Source: Schlegelella_A sp965246805 (GTDB lineage Bacteria > Pseudomonadota > Gammaproteobacteria > Burkholderiales > Burkholderiaceae_C). Taken from it: a stretch of DNA of 64,000 nucleotides. The position numbers and the translations under genes are program-made. Positions 1-8,600 of this stretch are shown here, one piece after another (position 1 is the first letter of the stretch; the number at the start of each line of letters is the position of its first letter). The DNA is taken from assembly GCA_965246805.1 (NCBI GenBank), contig CBDFFO010000006.1:372001-436000 (forward strand). Direction: 5' to 3'. The notes beneath the pieces are model-generated. The model saw only the letters and a list, made by a program, of their open reading frames with translations. It was not told the DNA's origin and did not search any database.

Positions 1-956
1 GCGGCGGCACCTCGCCGACGCGCTTCAAGACCGATCGCGAGCAGGCGACGTGGCAGAACGCTTTTCATTTCGGCCCGGACAGCCAGGTGCTGCTCGCGTA
101 CGAGCACCTGCGCGAGAAGGCCGACGCAACGCAGGTCTTCAGCCAGGCTTTGAAGCGCCACAACAACGGCTTCGTCGTCGGCTATTCGGGTCGCTTCGGC
201 GCCCACGATCTGCAAGCCGATGTGCGCAGCGACGCCAACTCCGCGTACGGCCACAGCACCACCGGCCGGCTCGGCTACGCGTTCCACATCACGCCGCAGC
301 TGAAGTTGCGCGCGCTGGCGGGCACCTCGTTCCGGGCGCCGACCTTCAACGACCTCGCGTACCCGTTCTTCGGCGTGCCGACGATCCGGCCCGAGCGCGG
401 CAGGAGCGTCGAACTCGGTGCCGAGTGGCAGGCCGATGGCACGAGCGCATCGGCCACGCTCTACCGCAACCGCGTGCGCCAGTTGATCGGCTACGACCCC
501 GACCCGACCGGCACGCGTTGCCCGCCGTTCTACTTCGGCTGCGCGGCCAACGTGTCGCGCGCGGTGTTGCAGGGCGCGACGATCGCCGCCACCCGACGCT
601 TCGGCAACCTCGACCTGCGCGCGACCGTCGACTTCCTCGACGCCACCGATGCCGCGACGCATGTGCGACTTCCGAGGCGCGCCGCGCACCAGGAAACGCT
701 CAGTGCCGACTGGAACTTTGACACCTGGCGCGTCGGCGCCGCGCTGCTCGACATCGGCTCGCGACCCGATGGCGGCCTCGTGCTCGGCGGCTACGGCGTG
801 CTCGATCTGCGAGCGACGTGGCGCTTCCTGCCGCAGTGGCAGCTCGAGGCCAAGCTCGCGAACGCGCTCGACCACCGCGTCGAGCCGGTGCGCGATTACG
901 CCGGCCTCGGCCGCCAAGCATGGCTCGGCGTTCGCTTCGATGGCGTCGGCTTCTGA
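1..956 (+). CDS. TonB-dependent outer-membrane receptor, BtuB-like (3' part)
   Basis: This is the C-terminal 317 residues of a TonB-dependent receptor; the start lies before the window and the first full codon is at base 3. The protein shows alternating amphipathic beta strands typical of the 22-stranded barrel, for example around LGYAFHITPQLKLRALAG and FRAPTFNDLAYPFFG. It ends in a terminal Phe, the usual outer-membrane assembly signal. It lies 7 bases before a btuF-btuC-btuD set, so corrinoid uptake is the likely role. The plug domain and TonB box, which would help fix the substrate, are outside the window. A siderophore receptor is the alternative. Confidence 0.85.
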   Translation, partial: GGTSPTRFKTDREQATWQNAFHFGPDSQVLLAYEHLREKADATQVFSQALKRHNNGFVVGYSGRFGAHDLQADVRSDANSAYGHSTTGRLGYAFHITPQLKLRALAGTSFRAPTFNDLAYPFFGVPTIRPERGRSVELGAEWQADGTSASATLYRNRVRQLIGYDPDPTGTRCPPFYFGCAANVSRAVLQGATIAATRRFGNLDLRATVDFLDATDAATHVRLPRRAAHQETLSADWNFDTWRVGAALLDIGSRPDGGLVLGGYGVLDLRATWRFLPQWQLEAKLANALDHRVEPVRDYAGLGRQAWLGVRFDGVGF

Positions 957-963
957 CCGGCCG

Positions 964-1875
964 ATGCGCAGAAACGCCGGGCTCGCGCGTGCGGCGCTGC
1001 GGTTCGCGGCTGTCGCGACGGCCGCGACACTCGGGTTCGGCAGCGCGAGCAGCCACGCGGCAGCGACCGTGCGCGACGACCGCGGGGCCACCGTCGTGTT
1101 CGCGGCCACCCCGCAACGCATCGTGAGCCTGTTGCCGTCGCTCACCGAAAGCGTGTGCGCGCTCGACGCGTGTGCGCGGCTCGTCGGCACCGATCGCTTC
1201 TCGCGCTGGCCGGCGTCGGTCGCGGCGTTGCCCAAGCTCGGCGGCGTCGACGACGCGGAGATCGAACGCATCGTCGCGTTGAAGCCCGATGTGGTGCTGG
1301 CTGCGCCGTCGGCCCGCGTCGTCGATCGGCTCGAGGCGCTCGGCGTGAAGGTGCTGGTGATCGAATCGCGCAACGAGGCCGATGTCAAGCGATCGCTCGA
1401 GCTGCTCGCCGCGGTGCTCGGCGTGCCCGACAAAGGGCGCGCGGTGTGGGCCGGGATCGAACGCGACACGCTTGCTGCGGCGGCGCGTGTGCCGGCGTCG
1501 ATGCGCGGCAAGCGCGTCTACTTCGAGATCGATGCGACGCCGTATGCCGCCGGCGCGAGCTCGTTCATCGGCGAACTGCTCACGCAGCTCGGGCTCGGCA
1601 ACGCGATCGCGGCATCGCTCGGCCCGTTCCCGAAGCTCAACCCCGAAGCGGTGGTGCGTGCACAACCCGACATCGTGATGGCCGCGCGCACCAGCATCGC
1701 GACGATGACCGAACGGCCGGGCTGGTCGGCGTTGCGCGCCTTGCAGAGGGGGCAGACCTGCGGCTTCACGACCGAGCAGTCGGCGCTGCTGACGCGGCCC
1801 GGCCCGCGCATGGGTGAAGCAGCCGGCGTGATCGCCGATTGCCTCGTCGCGATCGAACCCGATCGCGCGCGGTGA
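964..1875 (+). CDS. btuF: Periplasmic corrinoid-binding protein, BtuF type
   Basis: A 303-residue class III periplasmic binding protein of a metal-chelate ABC importer. The chosen ATG gives an Arg-rich start and an Ala-rich signal peptide ending near residue 28 (SSHAAA). The mature part begins with the family pattern DDRGATVVF and RIVSLLPSLTE, followed by LVGTDRFSRWP and LKPDVVLA. The stop overlaps the GTG start of the permease gene by four bases (GTGA), so the genes are translationally coupled. The operon position after a TonB receptor supports vitamin B12 or cobinamide as ligand rather than heme or ferric siderophore, but the ligand is inferred from context. Confidence 0.85.
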   Translation: MRRNAGLARAALRFAAVATAATLGFGSASSHAAATVRDDRGATVVFAATPQRIVSLLPSLTESVCALDACARLVGTDRFSRWPASVAALPKLGGVDDAEIERIVALKPDVVLAAPSARVVDRLEALGVKVLVIESRNEADVKRSLELLAAVLGVPDKGRAVWAGIERDTLAAAARVPASMRGKRVYFEIDATPYAAGASSFIGELLTQLGLGNAIAASLGPFPKLNPEAVVRAQPDIVMAARTSIATMTERPGWSALRALQRGQTCGFTTEQSALLTRPGPRMGEAAGVIADCLVAIEPDRAR

Positions 1876-2891
1876 ACGCCGCTCCGTCGCGTCGACGGCG
1901 TTTGACGATCGTCCTCGTCTCCGTCAGCGTGACCATGCTCTTCGCCGGGGTCATCGCGAGCCCGGACGGCTGGTCTCTCGCGTCGCTCGCCGAGCCGTGG
2001 ACCCGCAGCGACGCCTTCGCCATCGTGCGCGACATCCGCGCGCCGCGCTCGCTCGGCGCGTGGCTCACGGGTGCCTTGCTCGGCCTGGCGGGCGCGGTCG
2101 CGCAGGGCCTCTTCCGCAACCCGCTCGCCGATCCGTACCTGCTCGGCTCGGCGTCGGGTGCCTCGCTCGGTGTGGTGCTGGTGTTGGCCGCGAGCGCGCT
2201 CGGCGGCGGCGCCATCAGTCTGCAGACGGCGGCGGTCATCGATCGCATCGGCCTGGTCGGCGCGGCGTTCGCGGGTGCGCTGGCCGGCGTGTTGCTCACG
2301 CTCTCGATCGCGCGCGGCGCACGCGAAACGACGCGTCTGCTGCTCGCCGGCGTGGTGGTCGGCGTGGTGCTCGCGGCGTCGAGCGACCTCGTCACCAGCG
2401 CTGCGCCAGACGCACTGCGCGGCAAACAGGCCTTCATGCTCGGCAGCACCGGCTTCATCGGCTGGCGCCAGTGCGCGACGCTGGCGCTGGGTCTCGTCAT
2501 CACGCTGCCGTTGTGCGCCGCACTGGCACGCGCGCTCGATGCGCTCACGCTCGGCGCCGACACGGCGCAGAGCCTCGGCGTGCCGTTGCCGCGCGTGCGC
2601 ATCGGCCTGGTCGGCGCGCTCGCGCTCGCGACCGGCGTCGCGGTCTCGCAGGCGGGGCTCATCGCGTTCGTAGGCCTGGTCGCACCGCACTTGGTGCGCC
2701 GCTTCGCGGCCGGCGCGTCTCGCTTCGTCGTGCTCGCGAGCGCACTGGCCGGCGGCACGTTGCTGCTGGCCGCCGATGTGCTGGCGCGCACGCTGATCGC
2801 GCCGCAAGAGGTGCCGGTCGGCGTGCTGACGGCGTTGCTCGGCGGCGGCTACCTGGTGTGGCTGCTGAATCGGCGGCGCGAGTCGGCGTGA
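1872..2891 (+). CDS. btuC: Corrinoid ABC transporter permease, FecCD/BtuC family
   Basis: A 339-residue FecCD-family inner-membrane permease with about ten hydrophobic helices. Family hallmarks are RDIRAPRSLGAWLTGALLG, the NPLADPYLLGSASGA block near residue 85, and the cytoplasmic coupling-helix region GLIAFVGLVAPHLVRR near residue 270. The GTG start overlaps the btuF stop; an upstream ATG in the same frame would lie inside btuF. The protein should form the dimeric channel with BtuD and take substrate from BtuF. Confidence 0.9.
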   Translation: MNAAPSRRRRLTIVLVSVSVTMLFAGVIASPDGWSLASLAEPWTRSDAFAIVRDIRAPRSLGAWLTGALLGLAGAVAQGLFRNPLADPYLLGSASGASLGVVLVLAASALGGGAISLQTAAVIDRIGLVGAAFAGALAGVLLTLSIARGARETTRLLLAGVVVGVVLAASSDLVTSAAPDALRGKQAFMLGSTGFIGWRQCATLALGLVITLPLCAALARALDALTLGADTAQSLGVPLPRVRIGLVGALALATGVAVSQAGLIAFVGLVAPHLVRRFAAGASRFVVLASALAGGTLLLAADVLARTLIAPQEVPVGVLTALLGGGYLVWLLNRRRESA

Positions 2892-2898
2892 CCCTGCC

Positions 2899-3660
2899 AT
2901 GAGCGAACTGCGTATCGCCGATGCGAGCGTGAGGCTCGGTCGGACGGCAGCACTGCAACAGGTGTCGCTCACGATCGGGCCAGGCTGGACCGCGCTGGTC
3001 GGCCCGAACGGCGCCGGCAAATCGACACTGCTGCGTGCGCTCGCAGGCCTGCAGGCGCTCGATCATGGCGAGGTGCGCATCGATGGCGAACCGCTCGCCT
3101 CGCTTCCGGCGCGCGCGCGCGCCCGTCGTGTCGCCTGGCTCGGCCAGCAGGGCGATGCGACCGGCGAGCTCACGGTGCGCGAGGTCGTCGCGCTCGGTCG
3201 GCTCGCGCGGCTCGGTCTCTTCGGTGTGGCCACCGCCGAAGACGATGCGCATGTCGAGCAGGCGATGGCCGATGCCGAGTGCATCGCGTGGCAGCACCGC
3301 CGCTTGCCCGAGCTCTCGGGCGGCGAGCGCCAGCGCGTGTTCGTCGCACGGGCACTCGCGGTCGACGCGCCGCTGCTCTTGCTCGACGAGCCCACCACGC
3401 ACCTCGACCCGCCGCACCAGTTGGCGCTGATGCGACTGCTGCGCGCCCAGGTGTCTGCCGGCAAGGCGGTGGTCAGCGTGCTGCACGACCTCGCGCTCGC
3501 GCTGCTCGCCGATCGGGTCGTCGTGATGCGCGAAGGCCGCATCGTCGCGGCCGCTGCGAGCGACGACAGGGCCTTGCACGCCGCCATCATCGACGTGTTC
3601 GACGGCGCGGTCCGCATCGAGCGGTTCGATTCGCGCTGGGTGGTGATGCCCGACCTTTGA
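2899..3660 (+). CDS. btuD: Corrinoid ABC transporter ATP-binding protein
   Basis: A 253-residue ABC ATPase. Walker A is GPNGAGKST near residue 36, the signature motif is LSGGERQR near residue 139, Walker B is LLLLDEPTTHLDPPH, and the switch His follows in VLHDLALAL. Spacing to btuC is 7 bases. It ends the plus-strand corrinoid-uptake operon and energises the BtuC dimer. The short C-terminal tail is ordinary for the FecE/BtuD subfamily. Confidence 0.9.
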   Translation: MSELRIADASVRLGRTAALQQVSLTIGPGWTALVGPNGAGKSTLLRALAGLQALDHGEVRIDGEPLASLPARARARRVAWLGQQGDATGELTVREVVALGRLARLGLFGVATAEDDAHVEQAMADAECIAWQHRRLPELSGGERQRVFVARALAVDAPLLLLDEPTTHLDPPHQLALMRLLRAQVSAGKAVVSVLHDLALALLADRVVVMREGRIVAAAASDDRALHAAIIDVFDGAVRIERFDSRWVVMPDL

Positions 3661-3695
3661 CGTTGGCGGGCCGGGGCAGGCTGCCGGCTTCGTGG

Positions 3696-4496
3696 TCAGA
3701 CCGCTCTCGAAGCGACCCAACCCGCGAAGACGCGGTGCAACTGCTCCAGCCCGTCGGTCAGCGCCGCCGGCCCGGGCTGCAGGATGTCGCACGACTTGAT
3801 CTCGTGCAGTTCGCCGTCGCGCACCGCGGGCACCGCTTGCCAGCCGTCGCGCGCTTCGACCTTGTCGGCGCGGAACTTCTTGCCGCACCAGGAACCGACG
3901 ATCACATCGGGCGCCCGACGGACCGGCTCCTGCACGTCGGCGATCACCCGGTCGCGGCCCATGCTCTGCAGGCCGAGCTCTGCGAAGACGTCGTCACCGC
4001 CGGCGATGCCGATCAGTTCCGAGACCCACCGGATCGCGCTGATCATCGGCGCGTCCCACTCTTCGAAGTAGACGCGGGGCCTCTTCGGCCAGGTCGATGT
4101 GGCGGCGATGATCGCGTTGCGACGCCGCTCGAAGTCATCGAGCCAGGCTTCGGACCTCGCTTCCGCACCGACCAGGTTCGCGACCAGCCGCAGCGTGGCG
4201 ACGATATCGGCGACGCTGCGCTGGTTGGTGACCAGAACGGTCAGGCCGCGCCGGATCAATTGATCGGCGAGCGCCGCCTGCATGTCGGAAAAGCCGACGA
4301 CGAGATCGGGCGCGAGTTCGACGATCCGGTCGATCTTGCCGTCGAGGAACGACGACACGCGCGGCTTCTCGTGACGCGCCTGGCGTGGCCGCACCGTGTA
4401 GCCGGAGACGCCGACGATGCGGTCCTGCTCGCCGAGCAGGTAGAGCCACTCGGTGGTCTCCTCGGTGAGGCAGACGATGCGTTGCGGGCCGCGCAC
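3696..4496 (-). CDS. Second BtuF-like binding protein without signal peptide
   Basis: A 266-residue protein of the same helical-backbone binding-protein family as btuF: RIVCLTEETTEWLYLLGEQDRIVGVSG, LAPDLVVGFSD and PDVIVGSWCGKKF. No export signal is visible: the protein begins MRGPQRIVCL directly at a GTG that overlaps the TAG of a 20-codon ORF. It is convergent with btuD, 35 bases away. Such signal-less BtuF relatives are common next to corrinoid or cobaltochelatase genes and are usually annotated as cobalamin-binding proteins. A cytoplasmic location is inferred from the missing signal; a longer unrecognised start cannot be excluded. Confidence 0.75.
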   Translation of the reverse strand: MRGPQRIVCLTEETTEWLYLLGEQDRIVGVSGYTVRPRQARHEKPRVSSFLDGKIDRIVELAPDLVVGFSDMQAALADQLIRRGLTVLVTNQRSVADIVATLRLVANLVGAEARSEAWLDDFERRRNAIIAATSTWPKRPRVYFEEWDAPMISAIRWVSELIGIAGGDDVFAELGLQSMGRDRVIADVQEPVRRAPDVIVGSWCGKKFRADKVEARDGWQAVPAVRDGELHEIKSCDILQPGPAALTDGLEQLHRVFAGWVASRAV

Positions 4497-4558
4497 TAAC
4501 GCTCGTCGACGCGCGTGAAGCCGTCGTCGCTCCAGCCTTCGATCGCGTCGCGACTCAT
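4496..4558 (-). CDS. Possible 20-residue ORF coupled to the BtuF-like gene
   Basis: An ATG-started ORF of 20 codons (begins MSRDAIEGWSD, ends VDER). Its TAG overlaps the GTG start of the downstream BtuF-like gene (TAGTG). It may be a translated leader that couples initiation of the next gene, or the real N-terminal part of that gene separated by a frameshift. I do not recognise the peptide and coding is not established. Confidence 0.3.
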   Translation of the reverse strand: MSRDAIEGWSDDGFTRVDER

Positions 4559-4593
4559 CGTTCCGGTGGGGTGGCGTGAGGGCGCGGTTCTCA

Positions 4594-5697
4594 TCATGAG
4601 CCCTGTCCGCAGAGCGCGGCCACTAGCAGGTCGTGCGTGAAGCCCTTGCCTTGCCAGACCTCGCCGAACTCGAACTCGGCCACGTTGGTGAAGACGATGA
4701 CGATGCGCCCGAGCTCGGGCGCGATCACGTTGCGCACCTGGGTGCCGCCGACATCGCCGCGCCGTTCGACGAGCTGCACCGGATTCGAGCAACCGGCAAG
4801 CTTCGCGGGAAAGGCCCACGCGCCGAGGGCGACGTAGCCGAAGCGGGGCTCGCCGGTCCACATGGCCGTCGTTGACGGCTCGGAGACCAGCCGGCGCGAG
4901 AGCAACCCGCGATCGAAGGCCATCAGATCGAGGGCCGTGCCTTCGAGCGCGCCCGAGGCGCCGAACGTCGCGAGACGCGGCTGCGGCACGCGCGCGCCGG
5001 CCGCGTCGTAGCTCGGCTGCGCCGCCCGCGGAGCGCCGTCGGCCAGGCGTAGCGAAGCGAGGGCCAGCGGTGCGGCCACGCGGGTCTGCACGATGCGCGC
5101 GAACGGCGCGCCCTCGAGGTGGCTCAGCATCGCACCGAGCACCAGCGTGTCGCAGTTGTTGTATTCAAACCTCGCACCCGGCGCACGCTTCGGCGCGCCG
5201 CTGCAGTACGCGAGCGCGTCGGCGTCGAGGTCGTTGCCGGCGCGCGTGTAGAACGAAGGCTGGCCGCTCGCGTCGACCGGCGAATCGTCCGGGTTGGGCA
5301 AGCCCGACGTGTGCATCAACAGCTGGCGGACGGTGACCGTCGCGGACGGCCCATCGGCGAACGCCGGCAGGTGTCGGCCGATCGGGTCATCGAGACCCAG
5401 CCGGCGCGCATCGACCTGCTGCATCACCAAGGCCGCGGTCACCTGCTTGGTGACCGAGGCCCAGCGCCAGAGCGCGCCGGCGCGGTGAGAAGCGTGATGC
5501 TCGCGATCGGCAAGGCCGACAGCCTCGACGAACAGTACATCGGTCGCATCGCCCACCAGCACTTCACCCGCGAAGCCCTGGCTGGTCGCGCTCGCCACGA
5601 CGCGCGCCACCGCGGGCATCGGCGCCGGCGCCGGCGCGGCGTGCGCGCTGGAGACGGCGAGCGCCAACCCCCACGGCGCGACTCGCCGCCATCTCAT
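4594..5697 (-). CDS. Serine hydrolase, beta-lactamase/DD-peptidase fold
   Basis: A 367-residue exported serine hydrolase. The chosen ATG gives MRWRRVAPW followed by an Ala-rich signal peptide ending near HAAPAP. The catalytic SxxK motif is SVTK (in ALWRWASVTKQV), the second motif is YNN (in FEYNNCDTL), and LLMHTSGLP is the typical block after SxxK. The C-terminal part carries GDVGGTQVRN in place of the KTG box. The family includes class C beta-lactamases, esterases and D-aminopeptidases; the substrate cannot be told. The start overlaps the stop of an OmpA-domain remnant (ATGA). Confidence 0.8.
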   Translation of the reverse strand: MRWRRVAPWGLALAVSSAHAAPAPAPMPAVARVVASATSQGFAGEVLVGDATDVLFVEAVGLADREHHASHRAGALWRWASVTKQVTAALVMQQVDARRLGLDDPIGRHLPAFADGPSATVTVRQLLMHTSGLPNPDDSPVDASGQPSFYTRAGNDLDADALAYCSGAPKRAPGARFEYNNCDTLVLGAMLSHLEGAPFARIVQTRVAAPLALASLRLADGAPRAAQPSYDAAGARVPQPRLATFGASGALEGTALDLMAFDRGLLSRRLVSEPSTTAMWTGEPRFGYVALGAWAFPAKLAGCSNPVQLVERRGDVGGTQVRNVIAPELGRIVIVFTNVAEFEFGEVWQGKGFTHDLLVAALCGQGS

Positions 5698-5864
5698 TGC
5701 TTGAGCCGCTCGACCCGCCGATTGCGGGCCCGACCGTTTTCCAAGTCGTTGCTCGCGATCGGCGCGAAGCTCGCGACGCCCGTGGACGCAAGCCGCTTCG
5801 GATCGATCTTGTGTGTGCGCGAGAGCGACGGGACGATCGCCTCGCAACGCGCGGATACGGATCG
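5694..5864 (-). pseudogene. Remnant of an OmpA-family C-terminal domain
   Basis: A 56-codon open stretch on the minus strand closed upstream by TGA and without any early start codon. It encodes KIDPKRLASTGVASFAPIAS and then NDLENGRARNRRVERLKQ. This matches the end of the OmpA/MotB peptidoglycan-binding domain (the N-E-GRA-NRRVE signature). The rest of the domain and any signal peptide are missing. Its TGA overlaps the ATG of the serine hydrolase, so the hydrolase was probably once coupled to a full OmpA-like gene. Confidence 0.6.
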
Positions 5865-5956
5865 TCATCGTCGAGAACCTCGGATCGTGAGTGCGGGACG
5901 CAATCAGTCTAGCGGCGGCGATGCGCGCACCCCGGCTCCCGCCACAATGCCCGTCG

Positions 5957-6829
5957 ATGTGGACCCTGCTCTTCGATGGCGTCGCGTACGGCATGCTGCT
6001 TTTCGTCCTCGCGGTGGGCCTGGCCGTCACGCTCGGGCTGATGAACTTCATCAACCTCGCGCATGGCGCCTTCGCGATGGCGGGGGGCTACATCACGGTC
6101 CTGTTGATGAACCGGCTCGGCGTGCCCTTCCTGCTGTGCCTGCCGATCGCGTTCATCGGCACCGCGCTGCTGGGCGCCGTCTTCGAGCGCACGCTCTATC
6201 GACCGATGTACGCGCGCCCGCACCTCGACCAGGTCCTGTTCTCGATCGGCCTCGTGTTCATGGCGGTCACCGCGGTCGATTACATCGTCGGCTCGATGCA
6301 GCAGAACATCCATCTGCCCGGGTGGTTGCAGGGCCGGTTCGCGATCGACTGGGTCGGCATCGGCAAGTACCGGCTCTTCATCATCGTCGTGTGCGGGTTG
6401 CTCACGCTCGCGCTGCAGGCGGTGCTCACACGCACCCGTTTCGGCAGCCGCCTGCGCGCCGCGGTCGATGACCCGCGCGTCGCGTCGGGCCTCGGCCTCG
6501 ACGTGAACCGGATTTTCCTGTTGACGTTCGCGGTCGGCTCGGGTCTGGCCGGGCTCGGCGGCGCGCTCGGCGCGGAAGTGCTCGGCCTCGACCCGACATT
6601 CCCGCTCAAGTTCATGATCTATTTCCTGATCGTGGTGTCGGTCGGCGGGACCACCACCATCACCGGGCCGCTCGTCGCGGCACTGCTGCTCGGCGTGGCC
6701 GACGTGGCGGGCAAGTACTACGTGCCCAAACTCGGCGCGTTCATCGTCTACAGCCTGATGATCGTGATCCTGGTGTTGCGCCCGCAAGGCCTGTTCGCCG
6801 CGGCGGGCGCCAAAGCGGGCGTCCGATGA
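5957..6829 (+). CDS. livH: Branched-chain-type ABC transporter permease LivH (cluster 1)
   Basis: A 290-residue polytopic permease. LivH hallmarks are GLAVTLGLMNFINLAHGAF near the N terminus, FERTLYRPMYARPHLDQVLF, and the coupling-helix region VVSVGGTTTITGPLVAALL. The start MWTLLFDGVAYGM is preferred because the first helix begins right after it. Its TGA overlaps the next ATG (ATGA). The cluster is divergent from the serine hydrolase. The substrate is unknown: this family carries branched-chain amino acids but also aromatic acids, amides and urea. Confidence 0.88.
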   Translation: MWTLLFDGVAYGMLLFVLAVGLAVTLGLMNFINLAHGAFAMAGGYITVLLMNRLGVPFLLCLPIAFIGTALLGAVFERTLYRPMYARPHLDQVLFSIGLVFMAVTAVDYIVGSMQQNIHLPGWLQGRFAIDWVGIGKYRLFIIVVCGLLTLALQAVLTRTRFGSRLRAAVDDPRVASGLGLDVNRIFLLTFAVGSGLAGLGGALGAEVLGLDPTFPLKFMIYFLIVVSVGGTTTITGPLVAALLLGVADVAGKYYVPKLGAFIVYSLMIVILVLRPQGLFAAAGAKAGVR

Positions 6830-7821
6830 GCGCTGCCCTGCAGAGCCTGCGAGCCGATGCGCGCTGGCGCTGGTGGGAGGGTGCGCTTGCGGTGGCGCTG
6901 CCGCTCACGTGGTGGCTGCTGCCGTCGCACGCGTTGCTTGCCACCGAGACCGCGATCCTCGCGCTGTTCGCGGTCTCGCTCGACCTGATCCTCGGTTACG
7001 CGGGCATCGTCTCGCTCGGCCACGCGGCCTTCTTCGGTTTCGGTGCGTATGCGGCTGCGCTGTTCGCGAAGCTCGTGATGCCCGATCCCCTCGTCGGCCT
7101 GGTGTTCGCGATCGCGGCCACCGCGCTGCTCGGCGCCTTCGCGAGCCTGCTGATCCTGCGAGGCAGCGACCTCACGCGCCTGATGGTGACGCTCGGTGTC
7201 GCGAGCATCCTCTACGAGCTCGCGAACAAGCTCGACGCGCTGACCGGTGGCGCCGACGGCTTGCAAGGCGTCGTGATGGGCCCGCTGCTGGGGCGCTTCG
7301 AGTTCGACATCAACGGACGCACCGCATACGCCTACGTGCTGGTCGTCGCCGCGCTGCTGGTGTTCGTCGCGCGTCGAGTCGTGCATTCGCCGTTCGGCAC
7401 GTCGTTGCAGGCGCTGCGCGACAACCGGCTGCGGGCGACCAGCATCGGCCTTTCGGTGAACGCACGTCTGGTGGCCGCGTACACGTTCGCCGCCGGGATC
7501 GCCGGCGCGGCTGGCGCGTTGCTCGCGCAGACCTCCGGCTTCGCCTCGCTCGACGTGTTCGACTTCCACCGCAGCGCCGAGGTCCTGCTGGTGCTGGTGA
7601 TCGGCGGCACCGGCTATCTCTATGGCGGCATCTTCGGCGCCATCGTCTTCAAGCTGCTGCATGACGTGATCTCGGCATGGACGCCACAGTACTGGAACTT
7701 CTGGCTCGGCCTCTTCCTGGTGGTGCTGGTGCTGGTCGGGCGCGATCGGGTCGTGTCGCCGTTCGGCCGCGGCGCACGTTGGCTCGTCGGTCGCTGGCCG
7801 AAGCCGAAGGCCACTGCATGA
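6826..7821 (+). CDS. livM: Branched-chain-type ABC transporter permease LivM (cluster 1)
   Basis: A 331-residue permease of the LivM family with about nine helices. Markers are LDLILGYAGIVSLGHAAFFGFGAY near residue 60, LLILRGSDLTRLMVTLGV, and the LRDNRLRATSIGLSVN block before AYTFAAGIAGAAGALLAQ. It overlaps livH by four bases and livG by four, forming a tightly coupled livHMGF run. It forms the heterodimeric channel with LivH. Confidence 0.9.
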   Translation: MSAALQSLRADARWRWWEGALAVALPLTWWLLPSHALLATETAILALFAVSLDLILGYAGIVSLGHAAFFGFGAYAAALFAKLVMPDPLVGLVFAIAATALLGAFASLLILRGSDLTRLMVTLGVASILYELANKLDALTGGADGLQGVVMGPLLGRFEFDINGRTAYAYVLVVAALLVFVARRVVHSPFGTSLQALRDNRLRATSIGLSVNARLVAAYTFAAGIAGAAGALLAQTSGFASLDVFDFHRSAEVLLVLVIGGTGYLYGGIFGAIVFKLLHDVISAWTPQYWNFWLGLFLVVLVLVGRDRVVSPFGRGARWLVGRWPKPKATA

Positions 7822-8600
7822 CCGCTGTCGTGCTCGAAACGCGATCGCTGATGAAGCGCTTCGGCGGCATTACCGCGACGAACGAGGTGTCGTTGACGGT
7901 TGCACGCGGCGCACGCCACGCGCTCATCGGCCCGAACGGCGCCGGCAAGACGACGCTCATCAACCTGCTCACGGGTGTGCTCGAACCGACATCGGGCAGC
8001 GTGTGGCTCGAAGGCGAGGAGATCACCCGCCTCGCGGCGCATCGGCGCGCGCGGCGCGGCCTGGTGCGCACGTTCCAGATCAACCAGCTCTTCAACCAGC
8101 TCACGCCGCTGCAGTCGTTGGCGCTCAGCGTGTCGACGCGGCTTGGCTCGAGCGCGCAGTGGTGGAAGCCGCTCGGGCACGACGCCCGCGTCGCTTCGCG
8201 TTGCGATGAACTGCTCACGCGCTTCCTGCTCACCGACGTGATGAACCAGAAGGTCGCGTCGCTCGCTTACGGCAAGCGCCGGCTGCTCGAGATCGCCACC
8301 GCGCTCGCCAGCGAGCCGCGTGTGCTGCTGCTCGACGAGCCGGTGGCCGGCGTGCCGGAAGGCGACCGGCAGGAGATCTTCGAGACCATCAACGCCTTGC
8401 CGGCCGACGTGTCGGTGCTGTTGATCGAACACGACATGGACCTCGTCTTCCATTTCGCGAAGACCGTGACGGTGCTCGTCAACGGCGCGGTGTTCGCCGA
8501 GGGCGACGTCGCGAGCATCTCGCAAGACCCGCGTGTGAAGGCGGTGTATCTCGGCGAGAACGAGCTCGACATCGAGAGCGAGGGCGCGAGTCGTGACTGA
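7818..8600 (+). CDS. livG: Branched-chain-type ABC transporter ATPase LivG (cluster 1)
   Basis: A 260-residue ABC ATPase. Walker A is GPNGAGKTT, the Q-loop region is GLVRTFQINQLFNQLTPLQS, the signature is degenerate (LAYGKRRLLEIA, typical of LivG), and Walker B is LLLDEPVAGVPEGD. The start ATG overlaps the livM stop (ATGA), and the 3' end overlaps livF by eight bases. The conserved Y-G-K/RRLLE variant in place of LSGGQ is a family feature, not damage. Confidence 0.9.
   Translation: MTAVVLETRSLMKRFGGITATNEVSLTVARGARHALIGPNGAGKTTLINLLTGVLEPTSGSVWLEGEEITRLAAHRRARRGLVRTFQINQLFNQLTPLQSLALSVSTRLGSSAQWWKPLGHDARVASRCDELLTRFLLTDVMNQKVASLAYGKRRLLEIATALASEPRVLLLDEPVAGVPEGDRQEIFETINALPADVSVLLIEHDMDLVFHFAKTVTVLVNGAVFAEGDVASISQDPRVKAVYLGENELDIESEGASRD

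Noticed and set aside
1..963. Search for a cobalamin riboswitch
   Set aside because: The receptor gene starts before the window, so any B12 leader is outside. None was seen before btuF.
8248..8300. Degenerate ABC signature in LivG (YGKRRLLE instead of LSGGQ) as a defect
   Set aside because: This form is normal for LivG proteins and is also found in the second copy.
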